Of a stretch of DNA of 64,000 nt, positions 53,103 through 62,025 are shown piece by piece (position 1 is the stretch's first letter; each line of letters starts with the position of its first letter). Under the pieces are notes generated by a model. The model was not told the DNA's origin, ran no database searches, and saw only the letters and a program-made list of their open reading frames with translations. Source of the DNA: Micromonospora sp. WMMD1128 (GTDB lineage: Bacteria > Actinomycetota > Actinomycetes > Mycobacteriales > Micromonosporaceae); assembly GCF_027497235.1 (NCBI RefSeq), contig NZ_CP114902.1, positions 1,253,501 through 1,317,500 of the forward strand, written 5' to 3'. A program made the translations under genes and the position numbers.

Positions 53103-53378
53103 TCAGTCGCGGGGCAGTAGCCCGTCCGGATATTCCATCCCGTCGTGGGCGCACGCGGCGGCGGCCACCCGGGCGGCGTACCGGGCCGCGTCCCGCGTGC
53201 CGGCGCCGCGCAGCCGGGCGGCGATCAGCCCGGCGGCGAAGGCGTCCCCGGCGCCGGTGTTGCCGATCCGCAGATCGACCGGGGGCACGGTCAGCGAGTC
53301 TGCGGCGGGCAGCGGCAGCGCGGGCACCCGGGCGCGGACGTCCACGCCCAGCCCGCCGAGCACGAGAAGGTCGACCAT
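53103..53378 (-). pseudogene. PfkB-family carbohydrate kinase remnant with internal deletion
   Basis: 91 residues from ATG at 53378. The first 30 resemble a PfkB N-terminus (VDLLVLGGLGVDVRARVPALP). The rest is the family's C-terminus with the GAGD catalytic motif (GNTGAGDAFAAGLIAARLRG) and AARVAAAACAHDGMEYP. The middle, about 200 residues of substrate and nucleotide domain, is missing, and the two parts join at GNTG in frame. It cannot be a working kinase; the join may reflect recombination between GNTG-like codons (inference). Confidence 0.6.
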
Positions 53379-53443
53379 GGCGCCGACGATATCCACGCCC
53401 GGCCGCCTATCCTTGCCCCGGGCGTCGTCGAGGGGGAGAGCAC

Positions 53444-56400
53444 GTGCTGGTCATCCACGGGCTGTGGCTGCCCGGCGCCGGGCTCGCCCTGTGGGCCGAG
53501 GACAGCACGCTGCCGCCCCGGGCGCCCCGCCGGCCCGGCCGCGTCCCGCGCGAACGGCCGCACCCCTTCGCCGCCGACCACGCCACGCTGGCCGCCGCGC
53601 TCGACGCGACGTCCGGTCAGCCGGTCTCCGTACTGCTCGGCCTGCCCACCCGCGCCGGCTCGCCGGTGGACTCGCCGGAGCTGGTCCGGACCGCCGTCGC
53701 GGACCCGGCCCGCGGTCCGGTCACCCGCGCCGGTTGGCGGGTCCCCGCCCTGGCGTACGCCCCGGACGACGCCTACGCGCTGCTGCGCGCGCCCCGCCCG
53801 GACCCGATCGGGGCGAGCCTGCGGCACCTGGCCGAGTTGGCCGACTTCGCCGCCGACCTGGTGACCCGTGGCCGCCTGCTCCCCACCCTGCTCGGTAAGG
53901 CGGGGGCCCCGCTTAACGCCTCCGGTATAGGAGGGGGCCCCGCTTATCACTCGGCGGCGGACGGGCGAGGGCGGCGGGCGGCGGGCGAGGCCGGCGCGGT
54001 GGCCGCTCACTCGCCTGCCTCCCGGCGGAGGCGGCGGACGGTGGACGAGGCCACCGCGCTGGCGCTCTGGCGGCCGTTGCTCACCGGCACGGACGCGGCC
54101 TGGGCCCGCGACCTGGCGCTGGCCCTGCCCCCGGCGGCCCGCGCCGCCCGCGAGTGGCAGCCGGCGGCTTCGGGTGCATCTGTTGTTGCCCAGGCGACAA
54201 CAGACGCACCCAAACCGCCGGGCAGCGCGGGTGCCACGCATCTGCTAGGGGCGACCGGGCGGGCGGACGGCGTCGGGGCGGGTGAGCTGGTGGCGGAGGC
54301 GCTCGACGCGCTTGTCGACGCCGCCGCCCGGGTGGCCCTGGCCGACACCCGGCTGTCCCGGGGGATGCGCCCCGTCGGCGCGGTGCCGGGCTGGTTGGCC
54401 GCGCTCACCGGCCCGCAGCGTGTCGTCACCGCCGACCCGGCCGCGCTGGCGACGCTTGGCGCCGAGTTGGACGCCTGGCAGCGCGATGCCGCAGGTGGTG
54501 CGGTACGGGCCACGTTCCGCCTGGTCGAGCCGGCCGCCGACCCGGTCGCCGAACTGGTCGAGGGCGGCGCCTGGCAGGTGGAGTTCGGCCTGCACCCGGC
54601 CGACGAGCCGGGGCTCGTGGTCGACGCCGGGCACATCTGGCAGCGGCCCGCACCGGCGCTCGCCGCCCGCGGGGTGGATCCGCAGGAGACGCTCCTGGCC
54701 GAGCTGGGCCGCGCCAGCCGACTGTGGCCGGAGGTGGACGCCGCCCTGCGTACCGCCGCGCCTGAAGGAATGGAGCTGGACGCCGACGGCGCGCACCGGT
54801 TCCTGCGCGAGGGCGCGCCGGTGTTGCACGCGGCCGGTTTCGGGGTGCTGCTGCCGTCCTGGTGGCGGCGCTCGTCGTCGCGCCTGGGCGCGCGGCTGCG
54901 GGCGCGCAGCCGCAGCGCCCCGGGCGCGGTCGCCGCGACCGCCGGCACGTTGGGGCTGGACGCGCTCGTCGACTACCGCTGGGAGGTGGCCCTCGGCGAC
55001 CAGCCGCTTACCGCCGAGGAGTTGGCCTCGCTCGCCGACCTGAAGTCGCCGCTGGTGCGGCTGCGCGGCCGGTGGGTCGAGCTGGATCCGCAGCGGCTGG
55101 AGGCCGGGCTGCGGCTGCTCCGCTCGTCGGGCGAGCTGACCGTGGCGGACCTGCTGCGGATGGGACTCTCCGGCGAGGAGCGTGACGGCGCGGAACGCGG
55201 CGGTGAGCTGCCGGTGCTCGACGTGGTCGCCGACGGGGCGCTCGGTGAGCTGCTCGCCGGGGAGGCGGAGCGGCGGCTCACCCCGGCCGACCCGCCGCCG
55301 GGCTTCATCGGGACGCTGCGGCCGTACCAGCGGCGCGGGCTGGCCTGGCTGGCCTTCCTCCAGTCGCTCGGCCTGGGCGGGATCCTCGCCGACGACATGG
55401 GGCTGGGCAAGACCGTGCAGTTGCTCGCGTTGCTCGCCGGTGACCCGCCGGAAGCCGGGCCCACGCTGCTGGTGTGCCCGATGTCGCTCGTCGGCAACTG
55501 GCAGCGGGAGGCCGCGACGTTCGCGCCGGAGCTGCGGCTGCACGTGCACCACGGCGCCGAGCGCGCCCGGGGCGACGAGTTCACCGCCGCCGTCGCAGCG
55601 GCGAACCTGGTGCTCACCACCTACTCGGTGGCCGCCCGGGACGCCGTCGACCTGGCCGGCGTCGACTGGCACCGGGTGGTGGTGGACGAGGCACAGGCGA
55701 TCAAGAACGCCGCGACCCGCCAGGCCGAGGCGGTCCGGTCACTGCCCGCGCGGCACCGGGTCGCAGTCACGGGTACGCCGGTGGAGAACCGCCTCGCCGA
55801 CCTCTGGTCCATCATGCAGTTCGCCAACCCGGGGCTGCTCGGCCCGGCCGCCACGTTCCGCAAGCGGTTCGCCGAACCGATCGAGCGGCACGGCGACGCC
55901 GAGGTCGCCGAACGGCTGCGCCGGGTCACCGGCCCGTTCGTGCTGCGCCGGCTCAAGACCGACCCGTCGATCATCACCGACCTGCCGGAGAAGCTGGAGA
56001 TGGAGGTGCTCTGCAACCTCACCGCCGAGCAGGCCGCTCTCTACCGGGCCGTGGTCGACGACATGATGGCGAAGATCGAGTCCAGTGACGGGATCGAGCG
56101 CCGGGGGCTGGTGCTGGCCACCATGACCCGGCTCAAGCAGGTCTGCAACCACCCGGCCCAACTGCTGCACGACGGCTCCGCCCTGGCCGGGCGCTCGGGC
56201 AAGCTGGAACGCCTCGACGAGATCGTCGACGAGGTGCTCGCGGCGGGCGAGAAGGCGCTGCTGTTCAGCCAGTACGCCGAATTCGGCGGGATGCTGCGCG
56301 GGCACCTCTCGGCGCGTACCGGAAGGGAGGTGGTGTTCTTGCACGGCGGCGTCGGCAAGGCCGAGCGGGACGCCATGGTGGCGCGGTTCCAGTCCCCGGA

Positions 56401-56734
56401 CGGGCCGCCGCTGTTCGTGCTCTCGCTGAAGGCCGGCGGCACCGGGCTCACCCTGACCGCGGCCAACCACGTGGTGCACGTGGACCGCTGGTGGAACCCG
56501 GCGGTCGAGGACCAGGCCACCGACCGGGCGTTCCGCATCGGCCAGCGCCGGCGGGTGCAGGTACGCAAGTTCGTCTGCGCCGGCACGGTGGAGGAGAAGG
56601 TGGCCGCCATGATCGCCGAGAAGCGGAGCCTGGCCCGGTCGGTGGTGGGCAGCGGTGAGCAGTGGGTGACCGAGCTGTCCACCGACACGCTGCGCGAACT
56701 GTTCACGTTGGAGTCGGGGGCGGTGGTCGAGTGA
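53444..56734 (+). CDS. SNF2-family DEAD-like helicase with repeat-encoded segments
   Basis: 1096 aa from GTG with AGGGGGAGAG upstream. The N-terminal 600 residues are the SNF2-associated region found in actinobacteria (HRFLREGAPVLHAAGFGVLLPSWW). ATPase core: GGILADDMGLGKTVQLLALL (Walker A), VVVDEAQAIKN, SLKAGGTGLTLTAAN, DRAFRIGQ. Odd: residues 152-168 are encoded by a family A repeat and residues 243-256 by a 40-bp hairpin, both in frame in a linker between N-terminal segments. The next gene (SWIM) overlaps its stop codon as GTGA. The pair probably remodels DNA-protein complexes. Confidence 0.9.
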   Translation: MLVIHGLWLPGAGLALWAEDSTLPPRAPRRPGRVPRERPHPFAADHATLAAALDATSGQPVSVLLGLPTRAGSPVDSPELVRTAVADPARGPVTRAGWRVPALAYAPDDAYALLRAPRPDPIGASLRHLAELADFAADLVTRGRLLPTLLGKAGAPLNASGIGGGPAYHSAADGRGRRAAGEAGAVAAHSPASRRRRRTVDEATALALWRPLLTGTDAAWARDLALALPPAARAAREWQPAASGASVVAQATTDAPKPPGSAGATHLLGATGRADGVGAGELVAEALDALVDAAARVALADTRLSRGMRPVGAVPGWLAALTGPQRVVTADPAALATLGAELDAWQRDAAGGAVRATFRLVEPAADPVAELVEGGAWQVEFGLHPADEPGLVVDAGHIWQRPAPALAARGVDPQETLLAELGRASRLWPEVDAALRTAAPEGMELDADGAHRFLREGAPVLHAAGFGVLLPSWWRRSSSRLGARLRARSRSAPGAVAATAGTLGLDALVDYRWEVALGDQPLTAEELASLADLKSPLVRLRGRWVELDPQRLEAGLRLLRSSGELTVADLLRMGLSGEERDGAERGGELPVLDVVADGALGELLAGEAERRLTPADPPPGFIGTLRPYQRRGLAWLAFLQSLGLGGILADDMGLGKTVQLLALLAGDPPEAGPTLLVCPMSLVGNWQREAATFAPELRLHVHHGAERARGDEFTAAVAAANLVLTTYSVAARDAVDLAGVDWHRVVVDEAQAIKNAATRQAEAVRSLPARHRVAVTGTPVENRLADLWSIMQFANPGLLGPAATFRKRFAEPIERHGDAEVAERLRRVTGPFVLRRLKTDPSIITDLPEKLEMEVLCNLTAEQAALYRAVVDDMMAKIESSDGIERRGLVLATMTRLKQVCNHPAQLLHDGSALAGRSGKLERLDEIVDEVLAAGEKALLFSQYAEFGGMLRGHLSARTGREVVFLHGGVGKAERDAMVARFQSPDGPPLFVLSLKAGGTGLTLTAANHVVHVDRWWNPAVEDQATDRAFRIGQRRRVQVRKFVCAGTVEEKVAAMIAEKRSLARSVVGSGEQWVTELSTDTLRELFTLESGAVVE
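53896..53946. repeat. Family A interspersed repeat, copy 6 (inside the SNF2 CDS)
   Basis: TAAGGCGGGGGCCCCGCTTA and GGAGGGGGCCCCGCTTA modules flank ACGCCTCCGGTATA. It is read in frame as GKAGAPLNASGIGGGPAYH. Although the element contains TAA in the reading orientation, the SNF2 frame avoids it. Confidence 0.9.
54172..54211. repeat. 40-bp hairpin inside the SNF2 CDS
   Basis: 19-bp arms GGGTGCATCTGTTGTTGCC and GGCGACAACAGACGCACCC match at 17 positions around CA. Its A/T content is higher than the surrounding gene. It codes GASVVAQATTDAPK. It is likely another small insertion element. Confidence 0.8.
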
Positions 56735-57753
56735 CCACGGGACGCTTCGAGGACTTCGGGCCGCCGCGGCGGGTCGAAGGTGGACTGCGGGCGCGCAGCA
56801 CCCGGGGCGCGATCGGGCAGTCCTGGTGGTCCCGGCGTTTCCTGGAGGTGCTGGAGTCGTTCGCGCTCGGCTCCCGGCTGACCCGTGGCCGGGCGTACGC
56901 GCGCCGGGGCCAGGTGCTCCGGCTGGACGTCTCGCCGGGGCTGGTCACCGCCGAGGTGCAGGGGTCCCGGCCGCGCCCGTACCCGGTGCGGATCGGGCTT
57001 CCGGCGTACCCGGAGAAGGTCTGGCGGCGGGTGGAGGCGGAGCTGGCGGGGCAGGCGTTCTTCAGCGCCCGGCTGCTCGCCGGTGACCTGCCGGCGGAGT
57101 TGGAGGAGCTGTTCGACGCGGCGGGCGCGCCGCTGTTCCCGGCCGACGTCGACGAGCTGGCGCAGCGGTGCGGTTGTCCCGACTTCGCGGTGCCGTGCAA
57201 GCATCTGGCGGCGACCTTCTACCTGCTGGCCGAGGCGTTCGACGCCGACCCGTTCCAGTTGCTGCACTGGCGCGGCCGGTCCCGCGGCGACCTGCTCGAC
57301 CGGCTGCGTACGCTGCGCGGTGTCCGCCCCGGCGGCACGGTTCCGGCCGCGCCGCCCGGGACCTCGGCGGACCTGGCCGCGCCGGCCGGTGTCGCGGCGG
57401 CCGGTACCGCGGCGGCCGGGACTGCGGCGGCCGGTGTCGCGCCGGCCGGGACTGCGGCGGCGGCCGGCGACGCGGCGGAGCTGGCTTCGGTTGGTGGGCC
57501 GCCGGTCGCGGCGTCGCCGGTGGCCGGCGCCGGGCGGGTGCTGGCCGGGCTGCCGGCGGTCGACCCGGCGGCGGAGGTGGACCGGTTCTGGCTCGCCCCG
57601 GTGCCGCTGCCCGACCGTCCGCCCACCCTGGACACCGGCTCGGAGTTGCTGCTGCGGCAGTTGCCCCCGCCCGGCCCGGAGATCGGCGGTCCGGGCCTGG
57701 CCGAGCGGCTGCGCCGGGCGTACCGGGAGTTCGGGCGCCTGCCGAACGGTTAA
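56731..57753 (+). CDS. SWIM zinc-finger protein, partner of the SNF2 helicase
   Basis: 340 aa from GTG at 56731, overlapping the SNF2 stop codon (GTGA). N-terminal half: SWWSRRFLEVLESFALGSRLTRG, then the SWIM finger CGCPDFAVPCKHLAATFYLL (CxC...CxH, about residues 148-167). The C-terminal half contains an Ala/Gly-rich repeat (residues 212-258, GTAAAGVAPAGT-type units) before a conserved tail. It forms a coupled pair with SNF2, common in actinobacteria. The stop codon falls inside family A copy 7. Confidence 0.87.
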   Translation: MTTGRFEDFGPPRRVEGGLRARSTRGAIGQSWWSRRFLEVLESFALGSRLTRGRAYARRGQVLRLDVSPGLVTAEVQGSRPRPYPVRIGLPAYPEKVWRRVEAELAGQAFFSARLLAGDLPAELEELFDAAGAPLFPADVDELAQRCGCPDFAVPCKHLAATFYLLAEAFDADPFQLLHWRGRSRGDLLDRLRTLRGVRPGGTVPAAPPGTSADLAAPAGVAAAGTAAAGTAAAGVAPAGTAAAAGDAAELASVGGPPVAASPVAGAGRVLAGLPAVDPAAEVDRFWLAPVPLPDRPPTLDTGSELLLRQLPPPGPEIGGPGLAERLRRAYREFGRLPNG

Positions 57754-57801
57754 GCGGGGGCCCCTCCTATACCGGAGGCGTTAAGCGGGGGCCCCTCCTT
57801 A
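57749..57801. repeat. Family A interspersed repeat, copy 7
   Basis: GTTAAGCGGGGGCCCC and TTAAGCGGGGGCCCCTCCTTA modules flank TATACCGGAGGCG. It lies between convergent genes (stops at 57753 and 57805) and its TTAA supplies the TAA stop of the SWIM gene. Confidence 0.9.
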
Positions 57802-57804
57802 CGC

Positions 57805-58062
57805 TCACATCAGGCGGCGGCGGAAGCGCCACATCACGGCGGCGTTGGCGACCAGCACCATGGCGCAGATCGCCCCGGCCAACCGCCCGGCAAGCACGGT
57901 CATCGCCGGCAGCGAGGCCCACAGCACGATTGTCAGCAGCATCATGTACCGGCCCCGGCGGCCCCGGACCCGGTTGTCCAACCGGGCGAAGAACCGCGGA
58001 TCGCTCTCCCGTAGCTGGCGGGTGATCTGTGCGAACCTGCGCTGATCCTCTTGGCTGAGCAT
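57805..58062 (-). CDS. DUF3040 family membrane protein
   Basis: 85 aa from ATG. LSQEDQRRFAQITRQLRESDPRF at the N-terminus and two membrane helices (MLLTIVLWASLPAMTVLAG, GAICAMVLVANAAVMW) with an RRRLM end are characteristic of actinobacterial DUF3040. It is possibly a small regulator of membrane enzymes (speculative). Confidence 0.88.
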   Translation of the reverse strand: MLSQEDQRRFAQITRQLRESDPRFFARLDNRVRGRRGRYMMLLTIVLWASLPAMTVLAGRLAGAICAMVLVANAAVMWRFRRRLM

Positions 58063-58155
58063 GGCGATGCCTTCCCCTCACGGCTTCAGCGGTTCGGCGG
58101 CATACCCGAATTCCCGCCCTCTCACGCCCCCCGCCCCGCGCGGCATGCGCCCTGT

Positions 58156-58205
58156 TTCACGGAAAGAGTGGCCATCCGCGCGCGGACAGGCACTCTTTCC
58201 GTGAA
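58156..58205. repeat. 50-bp near-palindrome in the DUF3040-DUF1800 intergenic region
   Basis: Perfect 15-bp outer arms TTCACGGAAAGAGTG / CACTCTTTCCGTGAA and a perfect core TCCGCGCGCGGA, with a few mismatches between. The region 58070-58440 holds no gene I can support and has repeated GTCTTAAG blocks (58255, 58409). Confidence 0.8.
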
Positions 58206-58443
58206 TGGCCGGGGAGGGGGAGTGCGGGGCGGAGGGGTAGGAGGGGCTTAGCGGCGTCTTAAGTTTGTCTGAGGGCTTGAACGTGGGTGGGATGGGCGAT
58301 GCGGGGCTGAACCGCGCGTTCGGGCGGTCGGCGGGCAGGTCGGCCCTGCTCCGGGGGGTGCCGGCCGGAGTGTGGGCCCGGGGTGGGCCGCCCCGGGGCC
58401 TGAGCACCGTCTTAAGTGCGCCCACGAGCCGGTCGGGGTCGCC

Positions 58444-58472
58444 TTGAGCTGCGGCGGAGGCGTGGCTACTTT
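58444..58472 (+). promoter_or_regulatory. Promoter of the DUF1800-DUF1501 operon
   Basis: -35 TTGAGC (58444-58449), 17-bp spacer, -10 TACTTT (58467-58472), 93 bp upstream of the DUF1800 start. Fit to the housekeeping consensus is good for this genome. Confidence 0.55.
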
Positions 58473-58564
58473 CCCGTAACAACTCTCCGGCAACCGTCGC
58501 CGCCCCTCCCACCCAACCCCCGGGTGGCAGGCGTGCCGGCGCTCGAAGAAAACGGGATAGGTAC

Positions 58565-60637
58565 ATGGCCGACCTGAACGTGCCACCGCGTCGACCCCGG
58601 GACGACCGCGGCTGGGACGGATACCAGCACCCCCACCCGGACGGGTACCGCGACCTGCACCCTGCCGCGCCGTACGCCGGCGGTCACCCCGCCCCGGCGC
58701 CGCAGCCCGCCCCGGGTCCGCAGTGGGTCGGACCGAACGGCTTCGCCCAGCCCGCCGGCGGGTACGTGCCGGCGGCCGGCGGGCCCGGCTACACCCAGCC
58801 CGCCGGCGGGTACGTACCGCCGGCCGGCCCGGGACTGCCCCACTTCGACGACGACGAGGACGACGCCCCGCGTCGCGGCCGGCGTCGTGCCCTCGCCACG
58901 CTCGGCGGTGCGGCGGTGGTCGCCGGTGGCGCGGCCCTGGCCCTGTCCCCGCAGCTTCGTGGCCTGTTCACCGACGGCGCGGCGGCCGGTGACGCCACCG
59001 GCACGGTGACCACCGACGGCACCCAGGCCCGGCCCAGCGGCCAGCAGCCCAGCACGGTGCGCACCTACACCGAGCAGAACGAGAGCTACATGGGCTCCCG
59101 GGCGGGCGCGGCGCTCAAGCGCAACGCCCCGACCGGCGGCCGGCTCTTCGGCGGCCCGGCGGCAGCCGCCGCGGCGACCGAGGTGACCGTGAAGACGGTG
59201 CTCGCGAAGGACCCGATCCGGCACCTCGCCAGCCGGGCCACGTTCGGCCCAACGCCGAAGGTGATCGCCGACATCAAGAAGCTCGGCATCGACGACTGGC
59301 TGCGTCAGCAGTTGGAGCCGGAGAAGATCGCCCCGACGAAGGGCGAGCTGAAGCTGTCCGAGCTGCCCTCGCTCAAGCTCAGCCCGACGCAGCTCCGCGA
59401 CCAGCGGGACCAGCTCAACGAGCGCGGCGTCGACCCGGCGCGGGAGACGGTGGACGCCACCATCGCCCGGCAGATCTGGTCCGACCGCCAGCTCTTCGAG
59501 GTGATGGTCGACTTCTGGAACGACTTCCTGCACGTGGCGGCCGACTTCGACGGCGGCGAGGTCTACCGCAACGCGTTCGACCGGGACGTCATCCGCAAGC
59601 ACGCGCTCGGCAGCTACCCGGACATGCTGGTCGCCGCGAACAAGCACCCGGCGCTGCTGCTCTATCTGAACCAGGTCGACTCGCGCAAGGACGCGATCAA
59701 CGAGAACCTGGCCCGGGAGAACCTGGAGCTGTACTCGGTCGGCGTCGACGGCGGCTACACCGAGAAGGACGTGCGGCAGGCCGCCATGCTCCAGACCGGG
59801 CGCGGCGTCGCCGACGGCAAGTACATGTTCTTCGGCGACCGGCACTACGTGGGCAAGGTGAAGATCCTCGGGTTCACCCACGCCAACAACTCGAACGACC
59901 CGAAGGTCGCCGACAAGGTGATCGACTCCTACATCAGGTACATCGCGCTGCACCCGTCCACCGCGAAGTACGTGGCGCAGAACCTGGCCACCCGGTTCGT
60001 CTCCGACACCCCGCCGAAGTCGATCGTGGACCGGCTGGCCAAGGCGTACACCACGAACAAGGGCAACATCCGGCCGGTGCTGGCGACGCTGTTCAGCTCC
60101 TCGGAGTTCTGGGCCGCGGTCGGCCAGAAGGTGCGCCGCCCGATGGAGTACCTGGTGGCCACGTACCGGTCGCTCGGTGTCGGGCCGGACGCGACGGCCG
60201 GGTTCGAGGGCGACAAGCGGCGCACGCCGTTCGCCCAGGGCCTGCGGCAGATCCAGGACAAGCTGCGCGAGCTGGGCCACTACCCGATGGGCAAGCCCAC
60301 CCCGGACGGCTACGCCGACGTCTACCTGGCGTGGACCTCGGCCGGCACCATGGTCGACGGCTGGAACGAAGCAGGCGACCTGCTCGGCGGCTGGCGCAAG
60401 CAGTTCACCTACGTCAAGCCGGAGAAGCTGGTGGCGAAGCCGCCGACGACCGCCGGGGCGTACGTGGACGCGCTGGCCCAGAAGCTCGTGCACCAGAAGC
60501 TCAGCGCCAAGGAGAAGAAGCTCGTGCTCGCCGTGGCCGGGGTGTCCGAGGGCGCCAAGGTCGACGCCACCTTCGACGGGGCCATCGCCGCGGTCGCGCG
60601 GACGATCCTCGCGTCCCCCCAGCACCACCTCCGGTGA
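58565..60637 (+). CDS. DUF1800 family exported protein
   Basis: 690 aa. The N-terminal 100 residues are Pro/Gly/Tyr-rich with GGYVPAAGGPGYTQPAGGYVP repeats, then a twin-arginine-like signal (RRGRRRALATLGGAAVVAGGAALAL). DUF1800 body: LASRATFGPTPKVIADIKKLG, VDFWNDFLHVAADF and ENLARENLELYSVGVDGGYTEKD. Family often sits beside DUF1501 in secreted operons; function unknown. The next gene starts 8 bp later. Confidence 0.88.
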   Translation: MADLNVPPRRPRDDRGWDGYQHPHPDGYRDLHPAAPYAGGHPAPAPQPAPGPQWVGPNGFAQPAGGYVPAAGGPGYTQPAGGYVPPAGPGLPHFDDDEDDAPRRGRRRALATLGGAAVVAGGAALALSPQLRGLFTDGAAAGDATGTVTTDGTQARPSGQQPSTVRTYTEQNESYMGSRAGAALKRNAPTGGRLFGGPAAAAAATEVTVKTVLAKDPIRHLASRATFGPTPKVIADIKKLGIDDWLRQQLEPEKIAPTKGELKLSELPSLKLSPTQLRDQRDQLNERGVDPARETVDATIARQIWSDRQLFEVMVDFWNDFLHVAADFDGGEVYRNAFDRDVIRKHALGSYPDMLVAANKHPALLLYLNQVDSRKDAINENLARENLELYSVGVDGGYTEKDVRQAAMLQTGRGVADGKYMFFGDRHYVGKVKILGFTHANNSNDPKVADKVIDSYIRYIALHPSTAKYVAQNLATRFVSDTPPKSIVDRLAKAYTTNKGNIRPVLATLFSSSEFWAAVGQKVRRPMEYLVATYRSLGVGPDATAGFEGDKRRTPFAQGLRQIQDKLRELGHYPMGKPTPDGYADVYLAWTSAGTMVDGWNEAGDLLGGWRKQFTYVKPEKLVAKPPTTAGAYVDALAQKLVHQKLSAKEKKLVLAVAGVSEGAKVDATFDGAIAAVARTILASPQHHLR

Positions 60638-60645
60638 GGCATTCG

Positions 60646-62025
60646 ATGGAGATGACCGTGAACCCGTACCCCCTGCACCCCGAATGCCCCGACCTGCGGC
60701 GGCTGGCCGACCACCCGGCCGAAGCGCTGCTGCGCGCGGAGGCGGACATCGTCGCGGCCGAGAGCGCGGCCGAGACTGACCGGTACCGCCGGCTGGAGGA
60801 GGTCGAGGAGGCCCAGCAGGACGGCCGGGGCGTCACCCGGCGTACCTTCGTGGCCGGCGCCGCGGCGACCGCGACCGCGCTCGCCACCGCGCAGTTCGTC
60901 ACCACCTCCGCGTCGTTCGCGGCGACCAAGACCGGCACCCTGATCCACGTCTTCCTCTACGGCGGGCTGGACGGGCTGAGCCTGGTCGCGCCGGCCAGCG
61001 ACCCGGTGCTCGGCAAAGCCCGCCCGGACCTGCTGCTCGGCAACGATTCGCTGGCCCTGGACCGTGGGTTCAAGCTGACGAGCGCGTTCGCCCCGCTGGA
61101 GAAGTGGCTCAAGGCCGGGCAGCTCGGCTTCGTGCCGGCGGTGTCCGACCCGCGGCTGTCCCGCAGCCACTTCCAGGCCGCCGACGCCTGCAACCTGGGC
61201 GGCCTGCCCGGCGAGACCGGCGGCCGGGGCTGGCTGGACAGCCTGGTCGACGCGCTCGGCAAGGGCACCGCGTTCCGCAGCGTCGGCATCGGCAGCACGC
61301 TGCCCCGGTCGCTCGTCGGCGTGAACGGCGCGCTCGCCCTCAACAGCGTCGGCGAGCTGCGGCTCAACGGCGCCGACAAGTACCGCGCGGCCACCGAGAA
61401 GGCCATCCGCGGCCTGTTCACCGGGATCAACCACCCGGTGGAGGACGCGGTCATCGAGGGCATGGGCGCGCTCGCCACCGCGCAGAAGCTCGCCGCGAAG
61501 CCGTACGCCGCCGCGGCCGGCGTCAAGTACGAGGGCGTCGGCAACGCGTTCAAGCAACTCGCCCAGCTCATCAAGGGCGGGGCGAACGTGCGGGTGGCGA
61601 CCGTCGGCATGGGCGGCTACGACACCCACGAAAACCAGGGCACCGCCCAGGGCGGCCAGCTCTGGCGGCGGCTCAACGAGCTGGCCAACGCCATGGCGGC
61701 GTTCTTCACCGACCTGGGCGACCAGGCGTCCGACGTGACGATCATGGTGTCCAGCGAGTTCGGCCGGCGGGTCGCCTCGAACAGCGGCGGCACCGACCAC
61801 GGGCACGGCGGTGTGGTCACCGTGCTGTCCGGGCGCAAGCTCACCGGCTCGCTGCTCGGCACCTGGAACGGGTTGGACAAGTTGGACAGCGGCGACGTGC
61901 CGGAGTACAACAACATGTTCAACGTCTACGGATCGGTGGCCCAGGGCCGCTTCGGCCTCACCGCCGCCCAGGTGGACAAGGTCTTCCCCCGGCAGAAGTT
62001 CACCCCGATCAAGATGTACGCGTGA
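60646..62025 (+). CDS. DUF1501 family Tat-exported protein
   Basis: 459 aa from ATG at 60646. N-terminal cytosolic stretch, then a Tat signal (GVTRRTFVAGAAATATALATAQ). The body has VFLYGGLDGLSLVAP, PRLSRSHFQAADACNLG, GMGGYDTHENQ and MVSSEFGRRVASNSGGTDHGHGG, the DUF1501 signature; the fold is related to sulfatases/alkaline phosphatases. It probably acts outside the membrane as a folded cofactor protein. Its stop overlaps the start of the reductase gene. Confidence 0.88.
   Translation: MEMTVNPYPLHPECPDLRRLADHPAEALLRAEADIVAAESAAETDRYRRLEEVEEAQQDGRGVTRRTFVAGAAATATALATAQFVTTSASFAATKTGTLIHVFLYGGLDGLSLVAPASDPVLGKARPDLLLGNDSLALDRGFKLTSAFAPLEKWLKAGQLGFVPAVSDPRLSRSHFQAADACNLGGLPGETGGRGWLDSLVDALGKGTAFRSVGIGSTLPRSLVGVNGALALNSVGELRLNGADKYRAATEKAIRGLFTGINHPVEDAVIEGMGALATAQKLAAKPYAAAAGVKYEGVGNAFKQLAQLIKGGANVRVATVGMGGYDTHENQGTAQGGQLWRRLNELANAMAAFFTDLGDQASDVTIMVSSEFGRRVASNSGGTDHGHGGVVTVLSGRKLTGSLLGTWNGLDKLDSGDVPEYNNMFNVYGSVAQGRFGLTAAQVDKVFPRQKFTPIKMYA

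Noticed and set aside
58265..58447. 60-aa open frame in the DUF3040-DUF1800 intergenic region
   Set aside because: No ribosome site, Gly/Ser/Arg composition and overlap with the promoter.
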